A stretch of 63,840 nucleotides of DNA, taken from Anaerobacillus alkalidiazotrophicus (GTDB lineage: Bacteria; Bacillota; Bacilli; Bacillales_H; Anaerobacillaceae). The notes beneath the pieces were generated by a model. It saw nothing but the letters and a program-made list of their open reading frames with translations. It made no database searches and had not been told where the DNA came from. Positions 10,286 through 18,457 of the stretch are shown here, piece by piece. The DNA lies in NCBI RefSeq assembly GCF_001866055.1, contig NZ_MLQS01000035.1, forward strand, positions 249 to 64,088, given 5' to 3'. Position 1 is the stretch's first letter. The number at the start of each line of letters is the position of its first letter. A program made the translations under genes and the position numbers.

Positions 10286-11491
10286 ATGAGGTTATTACCA
10301 TCAGATCCAGATATACAGACTATCGTAGCACGAATAGAAGGTAGTGATATTAACTTACAGCCTGATTTTCAACGTGGGGAAGTTTGGGGAGAGCCCAAAA
10401 AGAGGAGATTGATTGATAGTATACTTAGAGAGTGGCATGTTCCACCTATTCATGTGGTAGAAGTAAAAGAAACAGCAAAACAAGATGTCCTTGATGGTCA
10501 ACAAAGATTAGCTGCAATTAGAGACTTTGTTAATGGAGATATTGTTGTTGATGGCTATACACAGCCAGAGGATCCTGAAATTGTTCAATTGGATGGGTTA
10601 TCCTACGAAGGTTTACCAGAAAAATGGAGAAGGAAGTTTGATCAATTTACAATTAGAGTTTTTAAGATCATTGATTATAAGCCTGAGGAGCCTGGAGAAC
10701 TATTTTATAGGCTAAATCAACCCGCTAATTTGACAGCAGCAGAGCAAAGAAATGCTTTTTTTGGTCCTGCGAGACAACAAGTAAAAGAATTAGCAAAATC
10801 TATGGAAGATGCGGGCTTAACTTCAACTATATTAGGATTTTCAAACTCGAGAATGGCATATGACGATGTAATTGCAAAAGTATGTTTTGCACTTGATAGA
10901 GAGACATTAGTTGAGAAAATCACAGGGGCTAAAATAACAAACAAATATAGAACTCAAGAAGAATTTTCAGAGTCCTCATATTACAGAGTGGAGCAAGCAA
11001 TTAAACTTATGGGTGAATCAAGTGATCATTTTCACTCTGAAATAAAATTTAATAAAGCTACGCTTTTTAGTTGGCTTTGTTTTTTGGCTAGTTTGGAAAA
11101 AAACGAATCAGAAATAAACAGTAAAATAATTGGAGAATTTATATCGTTATTTGAAAAATTAAGAAGTAGAACTAAGGAAAATGTAGATCCTACAAATTAT
11201 CCTATACTAATTGAACATAATTCTCTCGAAGATCACATATTAGATATGTTTAATGATCGAGCTAGTTCTCGAGCCGCAGATGTAAGTTCGGTTTTAATAA
11301 GAGATATAGCTTTATGGTTAATATTGTCGAGATTTATGTCTACTGTTTACCCTGATTATATATTGAAGAGTAATAATATAAAATTAATTAGTGAAAAATT
11401 CCCACAAGAAAAATGGGTTGGTGCGGAATCGAAAGTCATTGAACAAATAAATAACTTTATAGAAGATACTAACTGGGGGTCCGATTTGTGA
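10286..11491 (+). CDS. DUF262 (ParB-like/GmrSD-type) domain protein
   Basis: A protein of 401 residues with an N-terminal DUF262 fold: Q-P-D-F-Q-R-G (25-31) and D-G-Q-Q-R (70-74) are the hallmark motifs of this ParB/Srx-related family, which includes the NTPase half of GmrSD type IV restriction enzymes. The C-terminal 200 residues are helical and I recognise no HNH nuclease (GmrD) there. The start is ATG 10286 behind GAGGGG. The next gene starts in its stop codon (GTGA overlap), so the ATPase below is almost certainly its partner. A defence role is inferred from family and position. Confidence 0.85.
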   Translation: MRLLPSDPDIQTIVARIEGSDINLQPDFQRGEVWGEPKKRRLIDSILREWHVPPIHVVEVKETAKQDVLDGQQRLAAIRDFVNGDIVVDGYTQPEDPEIVQLDGLSYEGLPEKWRRKFDQFTIRVFKIIDYKPEEPGELFYRLNQPANLTAAEQRNAFFGPARQQVKELAKSMEDAGLTSTILGFSNSRMAYDDVIAKVCFALDRETLVEKITGAKITNKYRTQEEFSESSYYRVEQAIKLMGESSDHFHSEIKFNKATLFSWLCFLASLEKNESEINSKIIGEFISLFEKLRSRTKENVDPTNYPILIEHNSLEDHILDMFNDRASSRAADVSSVLIRDIALWLILSRFMSTVYPDYILKSNNIKLISEKFPQEKWVGAESKVIEQINNFIEDTNWGSDL

Positions 11492-12939
11492 GTGTTCGAA
11501 CGGCATCAATAGGTGATCATTGGAGAAAAACCTACAAAAGAAAGTATCAGATAAAAGTATCTGAAATGGAGTATGTTAACTTAAGAGGGCTTGGTAACGG
11601 AAAGGTAGAGTTTCATGGAGGAATTACTGCAATTTGTGGAGTTAACGGTGCTGGGAAAACAACGCTTTTAAATGCTTTAGCTGAGTTAATAGGTACAAAA
11701 GATACCTTATCAACTAATAATTCTACATTGAAAATAGGAGACGCAACCCTATTTGGTAAATTAAATGTAACACAAGGAAAAGATGAACAAATTGAAAAAA
11801 GTTTAAAATATGAGGAAGGGCAAAGTATAGGTGCTGAAGATATTGATTATGAGAAGGTATGGCTAGATCTATCGGCCAAGGGACCTTTAATGGTATCACA
11901 ATTCTCTAAAATGACTAACCTTAAAGAACTCCTTGATTCGGTAGAACCAATAATTTTTAATGATAATGAAATAGCTGAGCTTTCATATATTGTAGGTAAG
12001 CAATACGAAAGTTGTTACATATATGAATTAGAACTTGATGATGAAGAGGTTCCCTATTTCTTTGTTAAAACAGGTGGATTAGAGTATGGGACTGAACTGA
12101 TGGGATTAGGTGAATTATCAATTCTTTATATAATATGGAATATGAAAAGAATTTCTGAGAAATCAATAATGATAATAGACGAACCAGAAACGTACTTATC
12201 GTATCAATCACAAGTTAGTATCCTTGATATAATGGCGAGATACTCTAGTGAAAAAAGTATATGGATGATAATGAGTACCCACTCATTTGGGATGCTAAGA
12301 AAGATTCCTTCTCAACACATTAAATTACTTACAAGAGTGGGTAGGGATGTGCGATTAACCACCCATAGTAATGAATTTATTTATTTAAATGCATTAGGAA
12401 TGCCAAAACAGAAATCGGGTGTAATTTTAGTAGAAGATAGAGTTGCAAGGGAGTTTGCTAGACTTTGGATAGGAAGGTTTGCTCCTCATATTATTCAAGA
12501 GTATTTAATTAAAGATATTGGGTCCGTGTCTGAAATCGAATCTGCTTTAAAATTCCCTCTATTAGATGGTTGGATAAATATAATTGGTTTATTTGATGGT
12601 GATCAGCGTAATCGATTAACAGAGAAAGATAAGGAGGCATTTAATTGGCCGTGTTCATTCCTTCCAAGTACTGAGCCACCTGAAAAAGTTTTAAAAGAAG
12701 CTGCTAGAATAAATATTGAAGAACTAGCAGGAAAACTTCAAAAGGATATAGATGAATTATTCATTATTTTAAGTAAATTGGAAGGTAAAGATCATCATGA
12801 CTGGATTTTAGATTTACATAAAGAACTTGGAATAAGCTTAGATTCGCTAATATCAGCTTTGCTTGATACCTATCTTATTGAACACGAAGACGAAGCTAAA
12901 CAGGCATTTGAAGAGTTACTTGCAATAATACAGGAATAA
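11488..12939 (+). CDS. OLD-like ABC ATPase with TOPRIM-like C-terminal domain
   Basis: A protein of 483 residues. Walker A G-V-N-G-A-G-K-T-T (51-59), a signature-like M-G-L-G-E (205-209), Walker B I-M-I-I-D-E-P-E (227-234) and an S-T-H switch (263-265) define an SMC/ABC-type ATPase of the OLD/RecF group. A TOPRIM-like domain follows, with V-E-D (315-317) and L-F-D-G-D-Q (368-373). OLD-family proteins are ATP-regulated nucleases, several of them in anti-phage systems (OLD, Gabija GajA). The GTG start overlaps the DUF262 stop by 4 nt. The DUF262 partner in place of a helicase makes the pair unusual. Confidence 0.85.
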   Translation: MSVRTASIGDHWRKTYKRKYQIKVSEMEYVNLRGLGNGKVEFHGGITAICGVNGAGKTTLLNALAELIGTKDTLSTNNSTLKIGDATLFGKLNVTQGKDEQIEKSLKYEEGQSIGAEDIDYEKVWLDLSAKGPLMVSQFSKMTNLKELLDSVEPIIFNDNEIAELSYIVGKQYESCYIYELELDDEEVPYFFVKTGGLEYGTELMGLGELSILYIIWNMKRISEKSIMIIDEPETYLSYQSQVSILDIMARYSSEKSIWMIMSTHSFGMLRKIPSQHIKLLTRVGRDVRLTTHSNEFIYLNALGMPKQKSGVILVEDRVAREFARLWIGRFAPHIIQEYLIKDIGSVSEIESALKFPLLDGWINIIGLFDGDQRNRLTEKDKEAFNWPCSFLPSTEPPEKVLKEAARINIEELAGKLQKDIDELFIILSKLEGKDHHDWILDLHKELGISLDSLISALLDTYLIEHEDEAKQAFEELLAIIQE

Positions 12940-12986
12940 TCTTCAGCTCTACTTAATTGAGAAGTTAGCTAAAAGCACAATTAACA

Positions 12987-13019
12987 CAAGGGGGGGATTT
13001 CCCCCCTCTTATTTTTTTC
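12987..13019 (+). terminator. Terminator between convergent genes
   Basis: A G7/C6 stem with an ATTT loop followed by a T-rich tract lies just after the OLD-like ATPase and at the end of the convergent gene at 13009. Confidence 0.75.
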
Positions 13020-14160
13020 TTTCATTTCTTTTATTAGCAGCTTTTCTTTTCCTAAAACAGTCTGGATTTTCTTTTTTACTACAATATCTTTTATCAATTT
13101 TGCCAGAGATCATCCCTTCACATAACTCACAGGTTTTAATCGACTTGTTTTCTACATTAACTAAATTATTTAATTGCCACCAGAAATACCCTTCCCAACC
13201 GAAAATACGAGTGACTTCTATTCTGGAATGAAAGGTTTCAGTATACAATTCGTGTTCAGTCAGCTCTTCAAAACTATTAACTTCAATGTCAAAACTTCCT
13301 TCAATTTCAAACAATAAGTTTTTCATACATCCTGAATATAGAGCAGGAAAAACCATTTGTTTTTCTAGGGTTGTCCAACCTACTGTTGTTAATCGACTAG
13401 CTTGTAAAGCGATATTGACCTTATTTTTCTGTTTATCTTTTAAACAGCGTCTTAGATAACTATTGTGATTTAACAAATCAATACCGCCACCGAGTGGAAA
13501 CATTTCTTGAATAGGTTGTTTCCAAAGAATGGCAGTGTGGAATGCCTTCTTTCCACCGTCATTTACTGCAAGATTAAATGTATTTTTGGGTTCCTTTTCC
13601 CATTTATACTTACCGAAAAATTCACTGCTTTCAACTTCAGGACTAATACTCTCAATGTTGTTATTAGGTGTCCATTTTAGTTCTACTAGGAGATCTTCTT
13701 TATCCACTTTTGTAATAGGAATAATCGGGCCTGGAGGCATAGTTCTAATAACTTCTTTATAAGCTACTTTGTCATTTATAAAAAAAGGAATATTCATTTT
13801 AAATTTATTATCAATACTTATAAAAGTAGGATTGGAGCTTACCCATAAATTTAGTAGGTTTTCAGGAAAATTTCCTCCCCATTCTCCTGGAATGCCATTA
13901 CCCTCTTGAGGAAAAAAGGTTCGATTTTTAGATACATTTACAATTGTAATGTTATTAAATGTCTCGCTTGGTATAGCGCATTCATTAAATGTGGATAGTC
14001 CTTCTTTAATAGACCATCGTTTAACTTCTTTTAATCCAGGAATTAACCAAATTCTATCTTCCCCATCCCAACTTCTCTGTGCACGTTCTACGTCCCTCGA
14101 AAAAGAAGGTGTTTCCCAGCTTATATTAAATAAAGGGAGCCATATTTGAAATGGTTTCAT
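13009..14160 (-). CDS. Hypothetical protein with C-terminal zinc-ribbon-like motif
   Basis: A protein of 383 residues, rich in Trp, Pro and Asn and predicted largely beta. Near residues 344-368 it has C-x-x-C, then C and C, followed by a Lys/Arg-rich tail; this resembles a small zinc-binding, nucleic-acid-contacting module. It is divergent from the Xre regulator at 14272 with a tandem 12-bp repeat between them, so the two may be co-regulated. It sits at the outer end of the integrative element and may be cargo. The function is unknown. Confidence 0.7.
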   Translation of the reverse strand: MKPFQIWLPLFNISWETPSFSRDVERAQRSWDGEDRIWLIPGLKEVKRWSIKEGLSTFNECAIPSETFNNITIVNVSKNRTFFPQEGNGIPGEWGGNFPENLLNLWVSSNPTFISIDNKFKMNIPFFINDKVAYKEVIRTMPPGPIIPITKVDKEDLLVELKWTPNNNIESISPEVESSEFFGKYKWEKEPKNTFNLAVNDGGKKAFHTAILWKQPIQEMFPLGGGIDLLNHNSYLRRCLKDKQKNKVNIALQASRLTTVGWTTLEKQMVFPALYSGCMKNLLFEIEGSFDIEVNSFEELTEHELYTETFHSRIEVTRIFGWEGYFWWQLNNLVNVENKSIKTCELCEGMISGKIDKRYCSKKENPDCFRKRKAANKRNERKK

Positions 14161-14179
14161 AATTACACACCACCTAGAT

Positions 14180-14203
14180 GTCGCACGATTTGTCGCACGA
14201 TTT
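14180..14203. promoter_or_regulatory. Perfect tandem 12-bp repeat, likely operator
   Basis: GTCGCACGATTT occurs twice back to back (14180-14191 and 14192-14203) between the divergent 383-residue gene and the Xre gene. Head-to-tail repeats in such a place are typical regulator sites. Binding by the adjacent Xre protein is inference. Confidence 0.5.
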
Positions 14204-14271
14204 TTTCTTATGTAATTTATTTTACCATGAGAGTGTAGTAAATAAAGGGAAAATTGTAAGGAGGTGGGGAT

Positions 14272-14490
14272 ATGACTTTGTTAGAGTATCTTAGAAAGGA
14301 AATGGGTATGTCTCAAGTTCAATTAAGCAAGAAAATAAGTGTTAACCCAACAGCTATTACACAAATAGAGAGAGGCAATAGGAAAAGTTGGCCTAAGTTA
14401 AGGAAACAATTGTCACAAGTGTTTGGTGTGGATGAAAACTTATTATTCGATAGTGATGGTTGGCCAAGGAAAATAAATGTGGATTTTTAA
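14272..14490 (+). CDS. Xre-family HTH transcriptional regulator
   Basis: A protein of 72 residues consisting of a single Cro/C1-type helix-turn-helix (about 4-58; M-S-Q-V-Q-L-S-K-K-I then N-P-T-A-I-T-Q-I-E-R-G). The ATG follows AAGGAGGTGGGG. It is the first gene of the element's rightward operon and probably controls it, perhaps through the tandem repeat at 14180. Confidence 0.88.
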   Translation: MTLLEYLRKEMGMSQVQLSKKISVNPTAITQIERGNRKSWPKLRKQLSQVFGVDENLLFDSDGWPRKINVDF

Positions 14491-14516
14491 TTACTTCAGC
14501 TGGAGGTGCAATAAGG

Positions 14517-14813
14517 ATGTGTGTATTAGAAGCGGTCTTGACTTACTATCCCAATAGTGCTGGAGAGCGAAAAAGTCAGATTATCATTGGAAAAACAGAA
14601 AATATTAGGATGTTAAGGCTTCTTAGAGACCACATTATCTCTGAAGCTAAGGATGAGATAGTGATGTGGGAAACGATTGATCAAGGTGTAGCTACTGATT
14701 GCAAGGCGGACCTTCAAAAATTAATTAGTATTCTATCAATGCTTATTCCAGAAGTAGACTTACAGCCTGAACTTAAAAGTATAAAGGGAGGTAAAAGTGA
14801 AGATTATTCTTAA
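14517..14813 (+). CDS. Hypothetical element protein
   Basis: A protein of 98 residues starting at ATG 14517, chosen over an upstream in-frame ATG at 14460 because GGAGGTG lies about 10 nt before it and the longer form would overlap the Xre gene. Helical and acidic, with no recognised domain. It lies between the regulator and the replication genes of the element, a typical place for small phage-like accessory proteins. Confidence 0.6.
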   Translation: MCVLEAVLTYYPNSAGERKSQIIIGKTENIRMLRLLRDHIISEAKDEIVMWETIDQGVATDCKADLQKLISILSMLIPEVDLQPELKSIKGGKSEDYS

Positions 14814-14850
14814 CGCTTTGATGTTTGATAATTAACAGGTGGTGAAAACA

Positions 14851-15486
14851 GTGGATTATATCCATGGGGGTTACATCGTTTTAGCAAGGAAAATTAGAAA
14901 GTCACCATTATGGCTGTCGATGAAAGCTACACATCGAGTAGTTTTACTCGAAATCCTGTTACAAGCTCAATTTCAGGATACTGAAGTGGCACTTAATGGA
15001 GAAGTGATATTTCTTAGAAGAGGGCAACTGGCAACATCGTATCAAAAGTTAGTAGACGATATTACTGATAAGGCTATTACAGTTAAAGTAGTTCGTCATG
15101 CTATTAACAAACTAGTGAAATACGGATTTTTGTCAAAGGATGAGTCAAAGGCGAGGGCAAAGAAAGGGTTACTATTAACCATTACTAACTATGACTTTTA
15201 TCAAAACCCCAAAAATTATAGGGGCATTAATAATGGCAAAAAAGATGACAACACATGGTCACTGGAAAGTCAAAGTGAAGGCAAAGCATGGGCAATAAAT
15301 AATAAAGATAAGAATGTAAAAGAATTTAATAATCAAAATATGAATGTACGTATGGAAGGAGTAACATATGGACCGTCTAGAGGAAATTATGAAAACTCTC
15401 AAAATAAAAGTCTCACAGGTGGAAAAGTTGGGCGGATTATCGAACCAAACAAATCAACCAAACGGAACAAACATGAGTACTTTTAA
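14851..15486 (+). CDS. DnaD-like/winged-helix replication initiation protein
   Basis: About 211 residues from GTG 14851 (AGGTGGTG upstream). The first 130 residues (beginning DYIHGGYIVLARKI) match the winged-helix N-terminal region of phage replication organisers and DnaD-like proteins. The C-terminal third is low-complexity and Asn/Lys-rich. It overlaps the DnaC-like gene by 119 nt. The initiator plus helicase-loader pair is typical of Bacillus prophages and skin-like elements. Confidence 0.75.
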   Translation: MDYIHGGYIVLARKIRKSPLWLSMKATHRVVLLEILLQAQFQDTEVALNGEVIFLRRGQLATSYQKLVDDITDKAITVKVVRHAINKLVKYGFLSKDESKARAKKGLLLTITNYDFYQNPKNYRGINNGKKDDNTWSLESQSEGKAWAINNKDKNVKEFNNQNMNVRMEGVTYGPSRGNYENSQNKSLTGGKVGRIIEPNKSTKRNKHEYF

Positions 15487-16192
15487 TTGTGTTAGGTGTG
15501 AAGACCGTGGACTTATCCTAGAGAAAAACAGTGATGGATACGAGGTTGGTATTCCATGCTATTGTAATAAAAAAAGAAAGGTAGAACGACTAATGGCCTC
15601 CAGTGAGATAACTGATAAGTTTTTAAAGCTTGGGTTTGGCAATTTTGAAACTGAGGGAAGACCACAGGTTATTGAAATAGCAAAAACCACCGCTATAGAC
15701 TATGTTGATGCTTTTGATGATATTAAGAGAGCTAGAGTAAATAGTTTAACAATCGTTGGAACACCTGGGAGTGGGAAAACCCATTTACAAATGGCTGTCG
15801 CTAATAACCTTATAAAGATGGGAATACCTGTATTATATTTTCCATTTGTTGAGGGATTCAACGATTTAAAACGTAACTTCGACCTTTTGGATAAAAAGAT
15901 TGAAAAAATGAAGCAGATTGATGTCTTATTTATTGATGATTTATTTAAAGGAAGAGATACTGCTACTCAATTTCAAATGGAGCAAATTTATGCGGTTGTT
16001 AACTACAGATACCTTAATCATCTACCGATACTTTTGTCTTCAGAAAAAACTATAGATGAAATTTGTTATATAGATGAAGCTCTAGGTTCAAGAATTTTTG
16101 AAATGTCTCAAGATTATTTAGTTCAAATTAAAGGTGATAGAATGAGCTTAAATTACAGGTTAAAAGCCTTACTAAATAAAAACAAGAGGTGA
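15368..16192 (+). CDS. DnaC-like helicase loader ATPase
   Basis: AAA+ ATPase of 274 residues of the DnaC/IstB group. A zinc-ribbon-like N-terminal part (C-V-R-C, then C-Y-C) precedes Walker A G-T-P-G-S-G-K-T-H (about 132-140) and Walker B L-F-I-D-D (about 182-186). It would load the replicative helicase onto the element's origin. The ATG at 15368 has a strong GGAAGGAG site despite lying inside the preceding gene. Confidence 0.88.
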   Translation: MDRLEEIMKTLKIKVSQVEKLGGLSNQTNQPNGTNMSTFNCVRCEDRGLILEKNSDGYEVGIPCYCNKKRKVERLMASSEITDKFLKLGFGNFETEGRPQVIEIAKTTAIDYVDAFDDIKRARVNSLTIVGTPGSGKTHLQMAVANNLIKMGIPVLYFPFVEGFNDLKRNFDLLDKKIEKMKQIDVLFIDDLFKGRDTATQFQMEQIYAVVNYRYLNHLPILLSSEKTIDEICYIDEALGSRIFEMSQDYLVQIKGDRMSLNYRLKALLNKNKR

Positions 16193-16197
16193 TAGTT

Positions 16198-16617
16198 TTG
16201 AAAGATATTGAAACGAAAAAGGAGTTTGTTCAATTACGAGCAAAAGGTATGAGTTTTAATAAAATTGCCTCAATCCTTAAAGTTAGTAAAACTACTCTGG
16301 TCGGCTGGAGTAAAGAGTTCGAACGAGAAATTGCTAACCTAAAAGTAATGGAGTTGGACGAACTGCAACAAATGTACTATGTTCAAAAACAAAAGAGGAT
16401 AGAGCTTTTCGGAAACCAACTTGAACGGATAATAACAGAATTAGAAACAAGGGATCTATCAGACGTCCAAACTGAAAAGCTATTGGAATTAAAACTAAAA
16501 TATTTGGACTTTCTCAAGCGTGAGGAGATAGATTTATCACTCCAGATTGAAGAAGAGGATGACTTAGATCAACTATTGGAAAGCTTTAATAAATCAATAA
16601 AAAGAGTAAATATATAG
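16198..16617 (+). CDS. HTH protein, element-encoded
   Basis: About 139 residues from TTG 16198, chosen because AGAGGTGA sits 6 nt upstream; a GTG at 16189 would overlap the DnaC-like gene. It has an N-terminal Hin/terminase-small-subunit-like helix-turn-helix (residues 10-35: A-K-G-M-S-F-N-K-I-A then S-K-T-T-L-V-G-W), then a long charged helix. Probably DNA-binding; its exact role is unknown. Confidence 0.7.
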   Translation: MKDIETKKEFVQLRAKGMSFNKIASILKVSKTTLVGWSKEFEREIANLKVMELDELQQMYYVQKQKRIELFGNQLERIITELETRDLSDVQTEKLLELKLKYLDFLKREEIDLSLQIEEEDDLDQLLESFNKSIKRVNI

Positions 16618-16689
16618 CGGGTTGTACCATAACTGGTCTATTTCTGAACAGATTTATACCTCAATAGTAATAGAGGAGGAAAAGCTAAA

Positions 16690-16836
16690 ATGAAAGATAC
16701 ATGTGCAGTAGTAATGGACAAAGTTGAACGGAAGTTTTTAGGTGAAGCCAAATTAGAAGACCTTATAGTTCCTCTTGTCGAAAAACAAGTGGAGAAAATT
16801 GTAAATGATAATGATGGTGAGTTTCATTATAATTAA
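16690..16836 (+). CDS. Small 48-residue element protein
   Basis: A short acidic reading frame beginning MKDTCAVVMDKVERK, preceded by a strong GAGGAGG site. It lies between the HTH gene and the serine recombinase. Small proteins directly ahead of large serine recombinases sometimes assist excision, but no homology is recognised. Confidence 0.55.
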   Translation: MKDTCAVVMDKVERKFLGEAKLEDLIVPLVEKQVEKIVNDNDGEFHYN

Positions 16837-16877
16837 GATAACTCACTGTTACATCTTATAATAGGGGAGAAAATATT

Positions 16878-18365
16878 ATGAGATGTGCTGTTTATGTAAG
16901 GGTATCGACTGATCGAGAAGAACAAAAAACGAGTCTCGATAATCAAAAAAGTTTGTTCTTCAATTTTATAATTCAACAAGGCTGGGATCTATATGATTTC
17001 TATGTAGACGTAGAGAGTGGAACTACTGATAAGCGTGCTAGCTTTAAACAATTGATTGAGGATGCAGAAAATAAGAAGTTTGACTGTATCCTAGCTAAAG
17101 AGTTATCTAGACTAGCTCGTAACGGCGAGTTGTCCTATAAAATTAGAAGGGTGTTAAATGCTCATAACATACACTTAATTACATTAGATGGGGCAATTAA
17201 CACCCTTGAAGATAATACGGATAAATTTGGTTTATATGCTTGGCTTTATGAAGAAGAAAGTCAAAGGATTTCTCGTAGAATTAAAGTTGCATTACAACAA
17301 AAAGCTCGATCGGGTGAATTTAAAGGTTCTAATCCACCGTATGGATATCGTGTCGAAAATAAAAAACTTTATCTAAGACATGATGAAACGTGTGATGCTG
17401 TAAAGTTAATCTTTCAATTGTACTTGAATGGAGTAGGTATTGAGTCAATAGCTAAAAGGCTTGATGAAAAAGGATATCCTACTCCAGGTCAAGTTGCTCA
17501 AAAAAAGAATGCTGGCCTATATTGGCAAGGATCTTCCGTTAAGTTAATCTTAAAAAATCCACATTATATAGGTGATCTTGTTCAAGGTAGAAGTACTACC
17601 AAAAGTGTTACTGATAAAGGAAGAGAAATTATTAATCAGCAAAACCATATTGTTGTTTCGCACACACATGAACCGCTAATTGATCGAGAGGATTTTGAAG
17701 CTGTTCAAAGCATGATGAAAAGTCGCTACGTTAAAAGACCAAAAGCTAAAACTCATTTGTTCACAAATTTGATTGTATGTGCGGATTGTGGAACTTCATT
17801 GTGGTATATGCAAAATAGAAATGGTTACGTCTGTGGTCGTTATCGGAAACACGGTAAACATGCCTGTACAAGCCATACAATTAAAGAAGCAGCATTGAAA
17901 GCAATTATTATTGAAGATTTGCGCAAGCTAACAGAAGTAAGTATTAACAAGGGAATTTTCTACGAGAAAATCGAGAAAAGGATTAAAAGAACTGAAGCCG
18001 AAAAGGGAAAGAAGCTAGCAAAAATGGAACTTCAAATTGAAAAGCTAAAAAATGAAAATAGGAAGTTTTTAAAGCTGTTGGCGAATGAAGTAATAAGTCA
18101 GGAAGAATATAGAGATATCTCGGTTATCAATCAGGAGAAAATAAATCAATTAGGACAGGAAATCCTTCAATTGAAAAGTAATAATGATGGAGTTGCTGAT
18201 AAAGAGCAGTTACAGAAGTTTTATAGTATTGCTGAAAGCATTTTATCATTTAATGATCTGAATGAAGAGATTTTGCATCGGTTAATAGAGCGAATAGAAG
18301 TAAAAGAAGGTGGCGAGCTTATAATACACTATAAGTTTGCTAACCCACTAAATTTGGTGGTCTAA
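16878..18365 (+). CDS. Large serine recombinase (site-specific integrase)
   Basis: A protein of 495 residues. The resolvase catalytic domain begins M-R-C-A-V-Y-V-R-V-S, placing the nucleophile at Ser10, with the conserved K-E-L-S-R-L-A-R-N-G about 75 residues later. Next come the recombinase domain, a zinc ribbon (C-A-D-C-G ... C-G-R-Y ... C) and a coiled coil (about 370-440), the usual order for phage or CisA-like large serine integrases. It is the last gene of the element and presumably integrates and excises it. It appears intact. Confidence 0.92.
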   Translation: MRCAVYVRVSTDREEQKTSLDNQKSLFFNFIIQQGWDLYDFYVDVESGTTDKRASFKQLIEDAENKKFDCILAKELSRLARNGELSYKIRRVLNAHNIHLITLDGAINTLEDNTDKFGLYAWLYEEESQRISRRIKVALQQKARSGEFKGSNPPYGYRVENKKLYLRHDETCDAVKLIFQLYLNGVGIESIAKRLDEKGYPTPGQVAQKKNAGLYWQGSSVKLILKNPHYIGDLVQGRSTTKSVTDKGREIINQQNHIVVSHTHEPLIDREDFEAVQSMMKSRYVKRPKAKTHLFTNLIVCADCGTSLWYMQNRNGYVCGRYRKHGKHACTSHTIKEAALKAIIIEDLRKLTEVSINKGIFYEKIEKRIKRTEAEKGKKLAKMELQIEKLKNENRKFLKLLANEVISQEEYRDISVINQEKINQLGQEILQLKSNNDGVADKEQLQKFYSIAESILSFNDLNEEILHRLIERIEVKEGGELIIHYKFANPLNLVV

Positions 18366-18421
18366 AATGTAGTGACTGATAGTCAACACATGTGGAGTGC
18401 GTGTCGCAGATAGTTTTAAAA

Positions 18422-18456
18422 GAAGCAGGAGCACCCAAATAGGGGATTCCTGCTAC
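18422..18456. terminator. Hairpin between convergent recombinases
   Basis: AGCAGGA...TCCTGCT arms in the gap between the two convergent recombinase genes form a stem able to end both transcripts, although the T-run is weak. Confidence 0.4.
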
Positions 18457-18457
18457 A

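Noticed and set aside
14180..14203. Possible start of a CRISPR array
   Set aside because: Only two 12-bp units with no spacer; fits an operator. No repeat-spacer pattern occurs anywhere in the window.
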